This document shows positions 32,287-39,594 of a stretch of DNA of 64,000 nucleotides, in pieces. The notes beneath the pieces are model-generated. The model searched no databases. It was not told where the DNA came from and saw only the letters and a program-made list of their open reading frames with translations. Position 1 is the stretch's first letter. Each line of letters begins with the position of its first letter. Origin of the DNA: an alpha proteobacterium IMCC14465 (GTDB lineage Bacteria; Pseudomonadota; Alphaproteobacteria; RS24); the NCBI GenBank assembly GCA_000293845.2, contig ALYF01000003.1:496001-560000 (forward strand), read 5' to 3'. Position numbers and translations under genes: made by a program.

Positions 32287-32664
32287 TTATGTGTCGGATG
32301 CGGCTTCAGAAGGGGCGTCTTCAGTAGCCGTGGCTTTCGCCTTGCTGGCTGATTTGCTAATCGCCGCAATCTTCACCTTTGTGAGATGCTGTTTATGACC
32401 GAGTTGACGGTGATAATTCTTACGCCGTTTGAATTTAATCACGTCGATTTTATCACCACGGACTTGGTCGAGGACTTCAAGTGTTACGCTGGCGCCGCTT
32501 ACGAGAGGGTCTCCAATTGTGGGAGACTTTCCGGCTTCGCCAATCATCAAAACTTCGTCGAGCTTGATTTTGTCACCGGTTTCACCGTCGAGGCGTTCCA
32601 GTTCCAAAACATCATCTTTAGTTACCCGGTATTGTTTTCCACCGGACCGTATTACGGCATACAT
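32287..32664 (-). CDS. rplU: 50S ribosomal protein L21
   Basis: Large-subunit protein of 125 residues beginning MYAVIRSGGKQYRV. The start at 32664 is chosen over an ATG nine bases earlier because AAGGA lies eight bases before it and the N-terminus matches the family. The core FKRRKNYHRQLGHKQ is followed by an Ala/Lys/Glu-rich tail of about 25 residues. It is first in the rplU-rpmA unit, driven by the promoter at 32757-32784. Confidence 0.97.
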   Translation of the reverse strand: MYAVIRSGGKQYRVTKDDVLELERLDGETGDKIKLDEVLMIGEAGKSPTIGDPLVSGASVTLEVLDQVRGDKIDVIKFKRRKNYHRQLGHKQHLTKVKIAAISKSASKAKATATEDAPSEAASDT

Positions 32665-32756
32665 TATCTTCATCCTTAAATAGGCTGCCTGTCAGGATAT
32701 TAACCCTTAAATAGGCAGAAACCTTGTGCGATGCTTAATCGCCCAATTAGAAGCGC

Positions 32757-32784
32757 AATATACATTTCCACCTTACCAAGTCAA
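32757..32784 (-). promoter_or_regulatory. sigma70-type promoter of rplU-rpmA
   Basis: On the - strand, TTGACT (32784-32779) and TATATT (32762-32757) are separated by 16 bases. Both match the consensus well. The expected transcript would start near 32750, giving a leader of about 85 bases before rplU. The promoter lies between the glycosyltransferase gene and rplU. Confidence 0.7.
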
Positions 32785-32816
32785 GCGAGTTTAAGGCTTT
32801 TCTGGTGGTATAATGC

Positions 32817-33833
32817 TTAGCCAGATGGTGGATAATCTGTTCTGGAAACAAGATGAGAGGCAAATTTTTCAGTCGCGGTCTGCCAGCTGAAACTTTCAGC
32901 ATATTTGCGCGCTGATTTTTTAGAAATATGGACTGCCTCTTCACAAGCTGTTTTCAAATCCTTATGCATCACGGCTGATTTTGTTGTGCCAAGCACATCT
33001 ATCGGGCCAGCAACCGGATAGGCGGCAACAGGTAAGCCACAAGCCATGGCCTCGAGCATAACAAGGCCAAATGTGTCGGTTTTACTCGGGAAAACAAAAA
33101 CATCGGCAGAACGGTAGTAATCCGGGAGTTCTTCCATTGATTTCATGCCAAAAAACGTCACATCCGGATATTTTTGCTTCAGAGAAGCCAAATCAGGGCC
33201 ATCACCAACGACCCATTTCTCACCCTTTAAATCAAGCGCCAAAAAAGCCTCTAGATTTTTTTCAACCGCGACACGGCCTACTGACAGATATATGGGGCCC
33301 TTTTTGCTTGGAAAAGCAGGTTTTCCTGGGCTAAACAGGTCAAGGTCAACCCCGCGTGGCCATAAAACAGGATTGCCAATCCGCCACTCCTTCAAGGCGT
33401 CTACGACGGCAGGCGTCGGCACCATGACCCTTTCCGATTTTTTGTGAAACCAGCGTAAAAACGCATAGCTAATACCTAGCGGGAGACCTGTGCGCGCCTT
33501 AACATATTCGGGAAATCGCGTGTGATAGGCGGTTGTGAAAGGCATGTTTGTTTTGACCGCATAGCGGCGCGCGGCAAGGCCAAGTGGTCCTTCAGTCGCG
33601 ATATGCAGCGCATCCGGTTCAAAGTCTTTGATTTTTTTGCGCACTGCGGCGGCGGCAAAAGGGGCAATGCGAATTTCGGGATAGCTTGGCAGGGGCACAG
33701 AAAAAAATGGCTCTGGCGTGACCATATCGACCTCATTGCCTGCAGCTAAGAGACATTCACGCGTTTTAAACAAGGTGCGAACCACACCATTTACTTGCGG
33801 GAACCAAGCATCACTAATGATAAGAATTTTCAT
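32817..33833 (-). CDS. agt: GT4-family glycosyltransferase, likely diacylglycerol glycosyltransferase
   Basis: Cytoplasmic or peripheral membrane glycosyltransferase of 338 residues. The start MKILIISDAWFPQVNGVVRT, the donor-site segments YLSVGRVAVEKN and DTFGLVMLEAMACGLPVAA, and the GT-B layout are those of family GT4. It begins three bases after the upstream metallophosphoesterase gene. That pairing matches the plcP-agt operons known from marine alphaproteobacteria, in which phosphate starvation replaces phospholipids by glycolipids. The assignment as Agt is inferred from the pairing and fold; another sugar acceptor cannot be ruled out. Confidence 0.7.
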   Translation of the reverse strand: MKILIISDAWFPQVNGVVRTLFKTRECLLAAGNEVDMVTPEPFFSVPLPSYPEIRIAPFAAAAVRKKIKDFEPDALHIATEGPLGLAARRYAVKTNMPFTTAYHTRFPEYVKARTGLPLGISYAFLRWFHKKSERVMVPTPAVVDALKEWRIGNPVLWPRGVDLDLFSPGKPAFPSKKGPIYLSVGRVAVEKNLEAFLALDLKGEKWVVGDGPDLASLKQKYPDVTFFGMKSMEELPDYYRSADVFVFPSKTDTFGLVMLEAMACGLPVAAYPVAGPIDVLGTTKSAVMHKDLKTACEEAVHISKKSARKYAESFSWQTATEKFASHLVSRTDYPPSG

Positions 33834-33836
33834 AAT

Positions 33837-34667
33837 TTAACTGGCCAGAACTGTTTCGGGCAGGTCTTCATTATCAGACAGGCTATCAACCAGATGATCC
33901 CAGTAGATAATTTCGAGACGACCATCATCATGTTCGACAAGTGCCGATAGTGACTCGACCCAGTCCCCGTCATTGGCATAAAGAATGCCGTCAATTTCGC
34001 GCATTTCGGCTTTATGAATATGACCGCAGACTACCCCGTCGCAACCTTTGCGCTTGGTTTGTGTGACCATCACTTTTTCATAGGTGCTGATAAATGAAAC
34101 CGCACCTTTGACCTTATGCTTAAGATATTGTGAGAGGGACCAATAGGGCAGTTTAAATAAACGCCGCACCGCATTCAGATAATTATTAACGACCAGAAGC
34201 GTCGTATAGGCAACGTCACCTAAATGAGCGACCCAGCGTGCATGTTGCATAATGCCGTCAAATTTATCACCGTGAACAACCCAGAGTTGCTTGCCATCGG
34301 CAGTCTCATGAATGGCCTCGTCGACAATTTCGATATCGCCGAATTTCATATCTACAAATTGCCGCGCCGCCTCATCATGATTGCCCGGTACATAAACAAC
34401 GCGTGTACCTTTACGCGCTTTTCTGAGAATTTTTTGAATGACGTCATTATGGGCTTGCGGCCAGAAAAATTTCTTCTTAAGCCGCCAGCCGTCAATTATG
34501 TCACCAACAAGATATATGGTATCGGCTTCAGTGTGTTTAAGAAAATCCAGCAAGCTAGATGCTTTGCATCCTGCCGTGCCAAGGTGAATATCTGAGATCC
34601 AAATTGTACGATATTTAGCCGGCCCAATTTGATCGTTACCTATAAAAGACAAATTCGAATCATCCAT
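33837..34667 (-). CDS. plcP: metallophosphoesterase, PlcP-type phospholipase C
   Basis: Protein of 276 residues with a complete two-metal phosphoesterase site: SDIHLG, GDIIDGW, GNHDE, HGDKFD and GHIHKAE. Such proteins are often annotated as UDP-2,3-diacylglucosamine hydrolase (LpxH-like). The direct coupling to a GT4 glycosyltransferase and the Pho-box-like repeat 23 bases before the start instead fit PlcP, the enzyme that releases diacylglycerol from phospholipids under phosphate limitation. The start has only a close AGAGG as ribosome binding site. Confidence 0.72.
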   Translation of the reverse strand: MDDSNLSFIGNDQIGPAKYRTIWISDIHLGTAGCKASSLLDFLKHTEADTIYLVGDIIDGWRLKKKFFWPQAHNDVIQKILRKARKGTRVVYVPGNHDEAARQFVDMKFGDIEIVDEAIHETADGKQLWVVHGDKFDGIMQHARWVAHLGDVAYTTLLVVNNYLNAVRRLFKLPYWSLSQYLKHKVKGAVSFISTYEKVMVTQTKRKGCDGVVCGHIHKAEMREIDGILYANDGDWVESLSALVEHDDGRLEIIYWDHLVDSLSDNEDLPETVLAS

Positions 34668-34689
34668 ACCTCTTAGGTAGTCGGATTCA

Positions 34690-34707
34690 ATTACAGATTT
34701 GTGACAA
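34690..34707 (-). promoter_or_regulatory. Pho-box-like element upstream of plcP
   Basis: On the - strand the sequence reads TTGTCAC-AAAT-CTGTAAT. This is a direct repeat of 7-base half sites with 11-base periodicity, as in the PhoB box (CTGTCAT, 4 bases, CTGTCAT); 11 of 14 half-site positions match. It ends 23 bases before the plcP ATG. Confidence 0.6.
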
Positions 34708-34720
34708 ATTTAGAGTTTAA

Positions 34721-34740
34721 TCTCTAGAACTCATTAGAGA
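34721..34740 (-). other. short hairpin between aquaporin gene and plcP
   Basis: TCTCTA at 34721-34726 pairs with TAGAGA at 34735-34740 around an eight-base loop, just after the aquaporin stop. There is no T-run, so it is at most a weak terminator or processing site. Confidence 0.35.
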
Positions 34741-34742
34741 GG

Positions 34743-35411
34743 TTATTCTGTGTTATTTTTCGGTAATAATGCCCGTACTAAATAATAAGCAAGTACCGCC
34801 CCTAAAAGTTGAGCTAGGACAAAAAAAGGCATGTCGCATAGCCTGATGCCTGAAAAACTGTCCGTAAAGCTGCGCCCCAGCGTGACCGCCGGATTAGCGA
34901 AGCTTGTCGATGCCGTGAACCAGTAACCTGCTGTGATATAAAGGCTGACCAGACTGGCAACACTTTCGGGTCGATGCCGTAAACCTGTTAGTATCGTTGC
35001 GACAAGACCAAAAGTTGCGACGCTCTCTGCGAGCCATATATTGCTCCCATAACGCATATTGACACTCGTTTGTATCAGGCTTTGATCGAACATGGCGTGA
35101 GCAAGCATCACCCCCGCCATCGCGCCAAGGCATTGAAAGACGATATATTGAGTGCAATCCACCGCGCCAAGCTCCCCTTTGAGCCAGAACACGACGCTGA
35201 CCGCCGGGTTAAAATGAGCCCCTGAGACTGGCCCCAAACATGTTATCAGCACATATAAAATGCCTGCCGTGGCAAGTGTGTTGCCGAGCAAAGCGACAGC
35301 CGCATTACCCTCCGCCAGAGTTTCAGCCATAATGCCAGAGCCGACGACTGTGGCGACAAGAAACAAGGTACCAATAAATTCACTGGCAAGTTTGCGCGTG
35401 TCAAAAATCAT
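34743..35411 (-). CDS. aquaglyceroporin (MIP family), AqpS-like
   Basis: Inner-membrane channel of 222 residues with six membrane segments and both NPA boxes: GAHFNPAVSVVFW in the first half and SFANPAVTLGRSFTD in the second. It lies 15 bases downstream of the arsenate reductase gene in the same direction. In Sinorhizobium meliloti the aquaglyceroporin AqpS sits in the ars operon and lets arsenite produced by ArsC leave the cell. The same role is inferred here. No arsR, arsB or arsH is next to it. Confidence 0.85.
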   Translation of the reverse strand: MIFDTRKLASEFIGTLFLVATVVGSGIMAETLAEGNAAVALLGNTLATAGILYVLITCLGPVSGAHFNPAVSVVFWLKGELGAVDCTQYIVFQCLGAMAGVMLAHAMFDQSLIQTSVNMRYGSNIWLAESVATFGLVATILTGLRHRPESVASLVSLYITAGYWFTASTSFANPAVTLGRSFTDSFSGIRLCDMPFFVLAQLLGAVLAYYLVRALLPKNNTE

Positions 35412-35426
35412 ATCTTTAATTCATCT

Positions 35427-35873
35427 CTATTTTGTCAGGCCAGCTGATATTTCATCATTTATTTTCTTAATAATCATGTCAAAGATCTTCTCGAAATATT
35501 GTCGGGCAGAGACTCTGTCCCCTGAAAATTTGGCTGGGTCTGGAAAAGGCCAGTGATGCGTGACTGGATGCCCCGGCCAAATGGGGCAGGCTTCCCCGGC
35601 GGCATTATCACAAACCGTGACGATATAATCCATCTCAGCCATAGGGGTGCCGCTATTTTGTTGTCCGAACATGTCCCAGTTTTTGGAGTGGTAGCCTTCT
35701 ATGGAAATGTTTCTGTCCGTTAATATTTCCAGAGCCATTGGGTGAACTGCACCTGTTGGTTTGCTTCCCGCGCTATAGGCTTGCCATCTATCCTTGTAGT
35801 GATGATTGACATAGGCTTCAGCCAGAATGGATCTGCAACTATTTCCAGTGCATAAAAAAAGAATGTGTTTCAT
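35427..35873 (-). CDS. arsC: arsenate reductase, thioredoxin-coupled low-molecular-weight phosphatase type
   Basis: Protein of 148 residues with the P-loop CTGNSCRS (Cys8, Arg14, Ser15) and the acid loop WPFPDPAKF. Cys88 and Cys95 in VCDNAAGEAC are positioned like the resolving cysteines of Staphylococcus ArsC (Cys10, Cys82, Cys89), so it should reduce arsenate rather than act as a tyrosine phosphatase. It is the first gene of a two-gene unit with the aquaglyceroporin. A Pho-box-like repeat lies about 90 bases upstream, which would tie arsenate detoxification to phosphate starvation. Confidence 0.88.
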   Translation of the reverse strand: MKHILFLCTGNSCRSILAEAYVNHHYKDRWQAYSAGSKPTGAVHPMALEILTDRNISIEGYHSKNWDMFGQQNSGTPMAEMDYIVTVCDNAAGEACPIWPGHPVTHHWPFPDPAKFSGDRVSARQYFEKIFDMIIKKINDEISAGLTK

Positions 35874-35964
35874 GGATATGCCAAACCAAACTGTTTTGTG
35901 CCTGCTTATGAGGCTTCATCTGTTGGTCCGTTATGTTCAACAAAACCAACCGACTTGAAGACCT

Positions 35965-35982
35965 ATGACACAAATGTGACGT
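35965..35982 (-). promoter_or_regulatory. Pho-box-like element upstream of arsC
   Basis: On the - strand the sequence reads ACGTCAC-ATTT-GTGTCAT, two 7-base half sites with 11-base periodicity and a near-consensus second half (10 of 14 positions overall). It lies in the 196-base gap before arsC, 92 bases from its start. No clear -10 follows, so the call is weaker than for plcP. Confidence 0.45.
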
Positions 35983-36052
35983 AAGTGTTTCACCTGCCGG
36001 TATTTTTAAGGTGTATGGCGCGCGATTTGCAGAGTTATTTTCTTATTATTTG

Positions 36053-36082
36053 TTTACTTATTTATTTACTTATTTATTTACT
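36053..36082 (-). repeat. 12-base tandem repeat at the 3' end of an amidohydrolase gene
   Basis: Two and a half copies of TTTACTTATTTA run across the stop codon of the isochorismatase-like gene into the gap before arsC. The last codons (Val-Asn-Lys-stop) are formed by the repeat. Confidence 0.7.
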
Positions 36083-36738
36083 GTAGCGACGACTTCATCA
36101 GTTGTCATAATCCGCGCCCATAGTCGTCCGAGCATCGTTAGGGTGCTGTCCTGCATTTCTTGACTATCCGTGCCGGTGGCATCGCTCACCACAATAACTT
36201 TATATTGCAGGTCACATGCTTCCATGGCGGTCATGCCGACGCAATTATTGGTCGAGACGCCGACACAAACCAACGTATCCACGCCAGTGGCGCGTAAAAC
36301 CGTGTCGATTTTGGTGGAGCAAAAAGCACCCATGGTGGTTTTGTTCAAAACCGGTTCATTGGGCAGAGGTGCCAGATCAGCGACAATCTCATGTTCCTGC
36401 TGACCTTCTATATTATTCGTGGCTGTGACGATTGGTTTCAAATGATGCGGCACATCATGCGCATCAGGGGTCTCAGCGCCGTAAGTGACATAAATAACCG
36501 GCCAGTTATTGTCCCGAAAAGCTGCAAGTAGCTTTTGAATATTTGGCACGAGTAATTGCTCGATACGGTCAAATCTGTAACCGGCCTGTTCTGCCTTGCC
36601 GCTTTCGGCAAGCAACTTGCCAAGTCCCATATTGCGGTTGCCTGTTGCATTTTGCATATCGACAACGATAAGGGCTGTGGAAGACGGATTGATTTCTATG
36701 GGTTGCGTGAACGCATCAATAAATGTTGGTTGGGTCAT
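36070..36738 (-). CDS. isochorismatase-family cysteine hydrolase
   Basis: Cytosolic hydrolase of 222 residues with the catalytic triad Asp27 (VVDMQNA), Lys133 (NKTTMGAF) and Cys166 (STNNCVGMTA). The family includes nicotinamidases, biuret and ureidoacrylate amidases and N-carbamoylsarcosine amidases; the STNNCV nucleophile region is close to the ureidoacrylate/biuret amidohydrolase groups. It is transcribed away from a second member of the family at 36803. A TGTATACA palindrome overlaps its start codon. Given the hydantoinase genes nearby, an N-carbamoyl or amide substrate is likely. Confidence 0.85.
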   Translation of the reverse strand: MTQPTFIDAFTQPIEINPSSTALIVVDMQNATGNRNMGLGKLLAESGKAEQAGYRFDRIEQLLVPNIQKLLAAFRDNNWPVIYVTYGAETPDAHDVPHHLKPIVTATNNIEGQQEHEIVADLAPLPNEPVLNKTTMGAFCSTKIDTVLRATGVDTLVCVGVSTNNCVGMTAMEACDLQYKVIVVSDATGTDSQEMQDSTLTMLGRLWARIMTTDEVVATVNK

Positions 36739-36746
36739 GTATACAA
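36737..36746. promoter_or_regulatory. GntR-type palindrome between divergent amidohydrolase genes
   Basis: ATGTATACAA, centred on the perfect palindrome TGTATACA (36738-36745), lies across the start codon of the 36070-36738 gene. It matches nine of ten bases of the TTGTATACAA palindrome at 54802-54811. Confidence 0.45.
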
Positions 36747-36802
36747 ACTAATGACAATGGTCTGGACTTTCAATATGATAATGGAAATTAATGGGGGATA
36801 GG

Positions 36803-37414
36803 ATGAGTAATTTTGATAAAGCAGGCTACGGAGCGGACAATATCGGTATTGGCGAAAAATGTGCGCTGTTAATTGTTGATTTTCAAAATGGGTTTACGGA
36901 TGCAGAAAGCCAGATTGGTGGCTCGTCACATGTAAATGCCGCAGTGGATAAAACCGCCGAACTTGTGACATTTGCGAGAAGTGTGGATATGCCCATTGCC
37001 TCCTGCCGGACAAGCTGGAGTGGTCCGGATGAAATGTCCTATTGGAAAGTCGCGCCGCTTTTTGATGGCGGTTTCTTCCATGGTCATAAATTCACCGAAA
37101 TTGACCCGCGTCTCTCGGACCCGGATAATCATTTTGAATTTATCAAATCCGCCCCGTCTATCTTTTTTCTGACGCCGCTTCTAACTTGGCTCACCAAGCA
37201 TAATATTGATACGACTATCATCACCGGATGTACGACAAGCGGATGTATCCGCGCGTCCGTCATTGACAGTTTCTCTTATGGTTACAGAACCATTGTTGCA
37301 GAGGATTGTTGTGGCGATCAGGATGCCGACGCGCATGCAGATAATATCAGAGATGTGGGCAGGCGTTATGCCGACATTATGACCTGTCAGGAAATCATCG
37401 CAGCTTTAAGCTAG
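36803..37414 (+). CDS. isochorismatase-family amidohydrolase, N-carbamoylsarcosine-amidase-like
   Basis: Hydrolase of 203 residues from the ATG at 36803, which has GGGGGA seven bases ahead; an ATG 12 bases earlier is less suited. The triad is Asp26 (IVDFQNGF), Lys115 (FIKSAPS) and Cys148. The nucleophile motif TTSGCIRASVID is the one of N-carbamoylsarcosine and maleamate amidases. A partner for the N-methylhydantoinase-like HyuAB, which would produce an N-carbamoyl amino acid, is plausible. It converges with the prpD-like gene. Confidence 0.85.
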   Translation: MSNFDKAGYGADNIGIGEKCALLIVDFQNGFTDAESQIGGSSHVNAAVDKTAELVTFARSVDMPIASCRTSWSGPDEMSYWKVAPLFDGGFFHGHKFTEIDPRLSDPDNHFEFIKSAPSIFFLTPLLTWLTKHNIDTTIITGCTTSGCIRASVIDSFSYGYRTIVAEDCCGDQDADAHADNIRDVGRRYADIMTCQEIIAALS

Positions 37415-37427
37415 GCTCGATTGAGGC

Positions 37428-38798
37428 CTAAGCGGAAAACAGAGCTTCAGCGATATTGTTCCGGCTTTCCAGTGATAGAATACTGTCGGAAAGCCGCGCC
37501 ATATCCCCATCTGTCATATAGGGGGCGCATAGGCTGTTGAATTTGAACAAAAATTCATCGCCGGACATAAAGTTCTCAGGCTCACCCTTTGGAATCTGAA
37601 CAAAGCGCTCATAGCTTTCATCGCCAGCATGGATTTTCACCTTGGCACTCATATTTTCAGGGCTAAAAGACTCGGCCTCATCATCAATATACACATTGAT
37701 TTTTTTGCACAGTTCCAGCGTGTCATTATCGCTGAGACATTCGCGGTAATCATCCCAAACCAGACCTTGTTTCTTAAAAGCAACGGCGGCGCTGAAAGGC
37801 ATGGAGAATTGACCATCCACAATGCTTTTAGGCTGCTGTTTTTGGTCGAGCGGATTGCCGATAATGCCATAGCCTCTTTTGGAAAGGCCGACATCGATTT
37901 TAATATCGCTGGTGGAGTCGAGATTGCTTTCCTCGAGAATATCCAGAATACCGTCAATTGCGGCATGGCTGTAACGGCAGGACGGGTAAGGCTTCACGCC
38001 CAATGTCATGGTTTTCCAGCTTTTGCCTAGCTCTTCAGTGGCGCGCTCATGATTAGCCGCACTGCTATAGCTGTTAAAGAAGCCCCATTTACCTTCAAAG
38101 GCTTCCTCCGGCCCCTTAAACCCTTCATGGGCATAGAAAGCCGCCATCAGGCCGTTTTGAGAGGCTTGACCGACATGCAGTCTCTTCGTCCAGGCGCCAT
38201 CTGTCAGGAATTGCATGGAGCCAGCTGATTGGCTAAGGGCAATACCGAAGGCATATCTAAATTGTTCACTCGTGAGTTTGAGAATTTTACCCGCTGCGGC
38301 AGCGGCGGCAAAAATACCGCAAGTTGCTGACGGGTGGAAACCACGCTCATAATGATCCGCCGCGCCAACAGCCTCGCCGAGACGAATATGGGTTTCATAG
38401 CCAACCACACACGCGGTCAGAAGCTCACGACCGGAAGCACCGGTTAATTGTGCGGCGGCAATCGCGGCAGGAATAATAGGCGCGCTGGCATGAACTGAGG
38501 CTTCGGCATGTGTGTCATCAAAATCAAGCGAGTGCGCCAGTGTGCCGTTAATGAGTGCTGCTGCTGCCGGGGCATAATTTTGTGTATCGCCAAAGACACT
38601 GCACTTACCGTTTGTGAGGCCGAGCTTGTCGATACCTGCGAGTAAGCTATCAGTCGACTCGCTGTCATGCCTTGCGCGGACAATAATACCAATCGTATCC
38701 AGCAAGAGAAGTTTTGTGCGGTCAATAACGTCCTGAGGAATATCCTCATAGGCAATATTTTCACAGAATTCTGATAAAATACGGGTAGCTTCAGACAT
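37428..38798 (-). CDS. MmgE/PrpD family protein
   Basis: Protein of 456 residues with the all-helical MmgE/PrpD fold. The conserved motif DFDDTH at 92-97 and His103 correspond to active-site residues of the family. Members include 2-methylcitrate dehydratase and cis-aconitate decarboxylase; many catabolic paralogues are uncharacterised. It is the last gene of an operon-like series hyuA-hyuB-yrdC-like-prpD with gaps of 19, 66 and 46 bases. The true substrate is unknown; dehydration or decarboxylation of a hydroxy-acid or C5/C6 polycarboxylate fits the family. Confidence 0.85.
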   Translation of the reverse strand: MSEATRILSEFCENIAYEDIPQDVIDRTKLLLLDTIGIIVRARHDSESTDSLLAGIDKLGLTNGKCSVFGDTQNYAPAAAALINGTLAHSLDFDDTHAEASVHASAPIIPAAIAAAQLTGASGRELLTACVVGYETHIRLGEAVGAADHYERGFHPSATCGIFAAAAAAGKILKLTSEQFRYAFGIALSQSAGSMQFLTDGAWTKRLHVGQASQNGLMAAFYAHEGFKGPEEAFEGKWGFFNSYSSAANHERATEELGKSWKTMTLGVKPYPSCRYSHAAIDGILDILEESNLDSTSDIKIDVGLSKRGYGIIGNPLDQKQQPKSIVDGQFSMPFSAAVAFKKQGLVWDDYRECLSDNDTLELCKKINVYIDDEAESFSPENMSAKVKIHAGDESYERFVQIPKGEPENFMSGDEFLFKFNSLCAPYMTDGDMARLSDSILSLESRNNIAEALFSA

Positions 38799-38844
38799 AA
38801 TTATTTCTCACTCATAAATTGCGGTTAACACTCTTAATTGTGCT

Positions 38845-39528
38845 TTATTCAGCAGGTCTAGGTGGCATCTCAATATTGAAATGCCGTTTTAAAATGTCGC
38901 TGATATTCTCATAACAACACCCAAAACGAACCACCTCTAATGTCTCGACATTTAACAGGGTCGATGACATGCCTTGATGCGTATATTTCACAGGTCCATA
39001 ATTAACGATGAAATCTGCGGCTTCTTTAATCTCGTCCTGAACATCCTCAACACGGAAACGTGTGCCGGTTGTCGAAACATTAGCAGATGATCCAAAGAAA
39101 AGCTGACCGGCCTCGAAAGACAGGCGTGTAATTTCAGCATGGAAACGTCCGGCATTGGTCAGCATGGCGAGCGTGTTGTCGACTGTACTGCGTGTATAAA
39201 GCTCTTCTTCAATCGTGCCAAAAAGCTCATGCTCGGGGTTGCAGGGCGCAATAATGCCCAATGGGAGGTCATAATCCTCAACAATGGCGGAGACGATTTC
39301 ACGCCCTCTGCTGGTGCATTCGTGCAAGGAACGGTGATGATCCATATTCCCGATAAGAGCGTTATATTTTGTGTTCGCGCGCTGCTTGGTGTTGAAAATA
39401 TGCATGACAGGGTCAAGACCCTTTCCCAAGAAAGCATAGCCTACATCCATTGGTAGAATGCAAGTGCCGCCGCCCATAATAACGTCAAAGGCTTGCTTTG
39501 CGTCTTTCTCAATAGCTAAAACGCCCAT
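38845..39528 (-). CDS. stand-alone YrdC/Sua5-like domain protein
   Basis: Protein of 227 residues related to the Sua5/YrdC threonylcarbamoyl-adenylate synthases. The nucleotide-site residues Lys48, Arg50 and Lys54 (KQRANTK) and the SSAN motif at 147-150 are kept. The usual DTVYGL segment is replaced by DVGYAF, and there is no C-terminal Sua5 domain. Its place inside a hydantoinase operon, not with tRNA-modification genes, suggests a specialised paralogue. YrdC folds handle carbamoyl or threonylcarbamoyl adenylates, so a link to carbamoyl chemistry is tempting but unproven. Confidence 0.75.
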   Translation of the reverse strand: MGVLAIEKDAKQAFDVIMGGGTCILPMDVGYAFLGKGLDPVMHIFNTKQRANTKYNALIGNMDHHRSLHECTSRGREIVSAIVEDYDLPLGIIAPCNPEHELFGTIEEELYTRSTVDNTLAMLTNAGRFHAEITRLSFEAGQLFFGSSANVSTTGTRFRVEDVQDEIKEAADFIVNYGPVKYTHQGMSSTLLNVETLEVVRFGCCYENISDILKRHFNIEMPPRPAE

Positions 39529-39554
39529 TATAAATCCTCTCTATTTAGATGTAA

Positions 39555-39590
39555 TAACGCCCACTGCCGTCTTAACGACAATGGGCGTTA
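39555..39590 (-). other. hairpin between hyuB and the yrdC-like gene
   Basis: TAACGCCCA at 39555-39563 is perfectly repeated in inverse at 39582-39590 with an 18-base loop. It lies in the 66-base gap directly after the hyuB stop. No T-run follows on the - strand, so it may be an RNA-processing or partial attenuation site within the operon. Confidence 0.5.
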
Positions 39591-39594
39591 AGTT

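Noticed and set aside
33837-34667. LpxH (UDP-2,3-diacylglucosamine hydrolase)
   Set aside because: Motifs alone allow it, but coupling to a GT4 glycosyltransferase and the Pho-box-like element favour PlcP. Not fully excluded.
36053-36082. CRISPR-like repeat
   Set aside because: The units are directly adjacent 12-mers without spacers.
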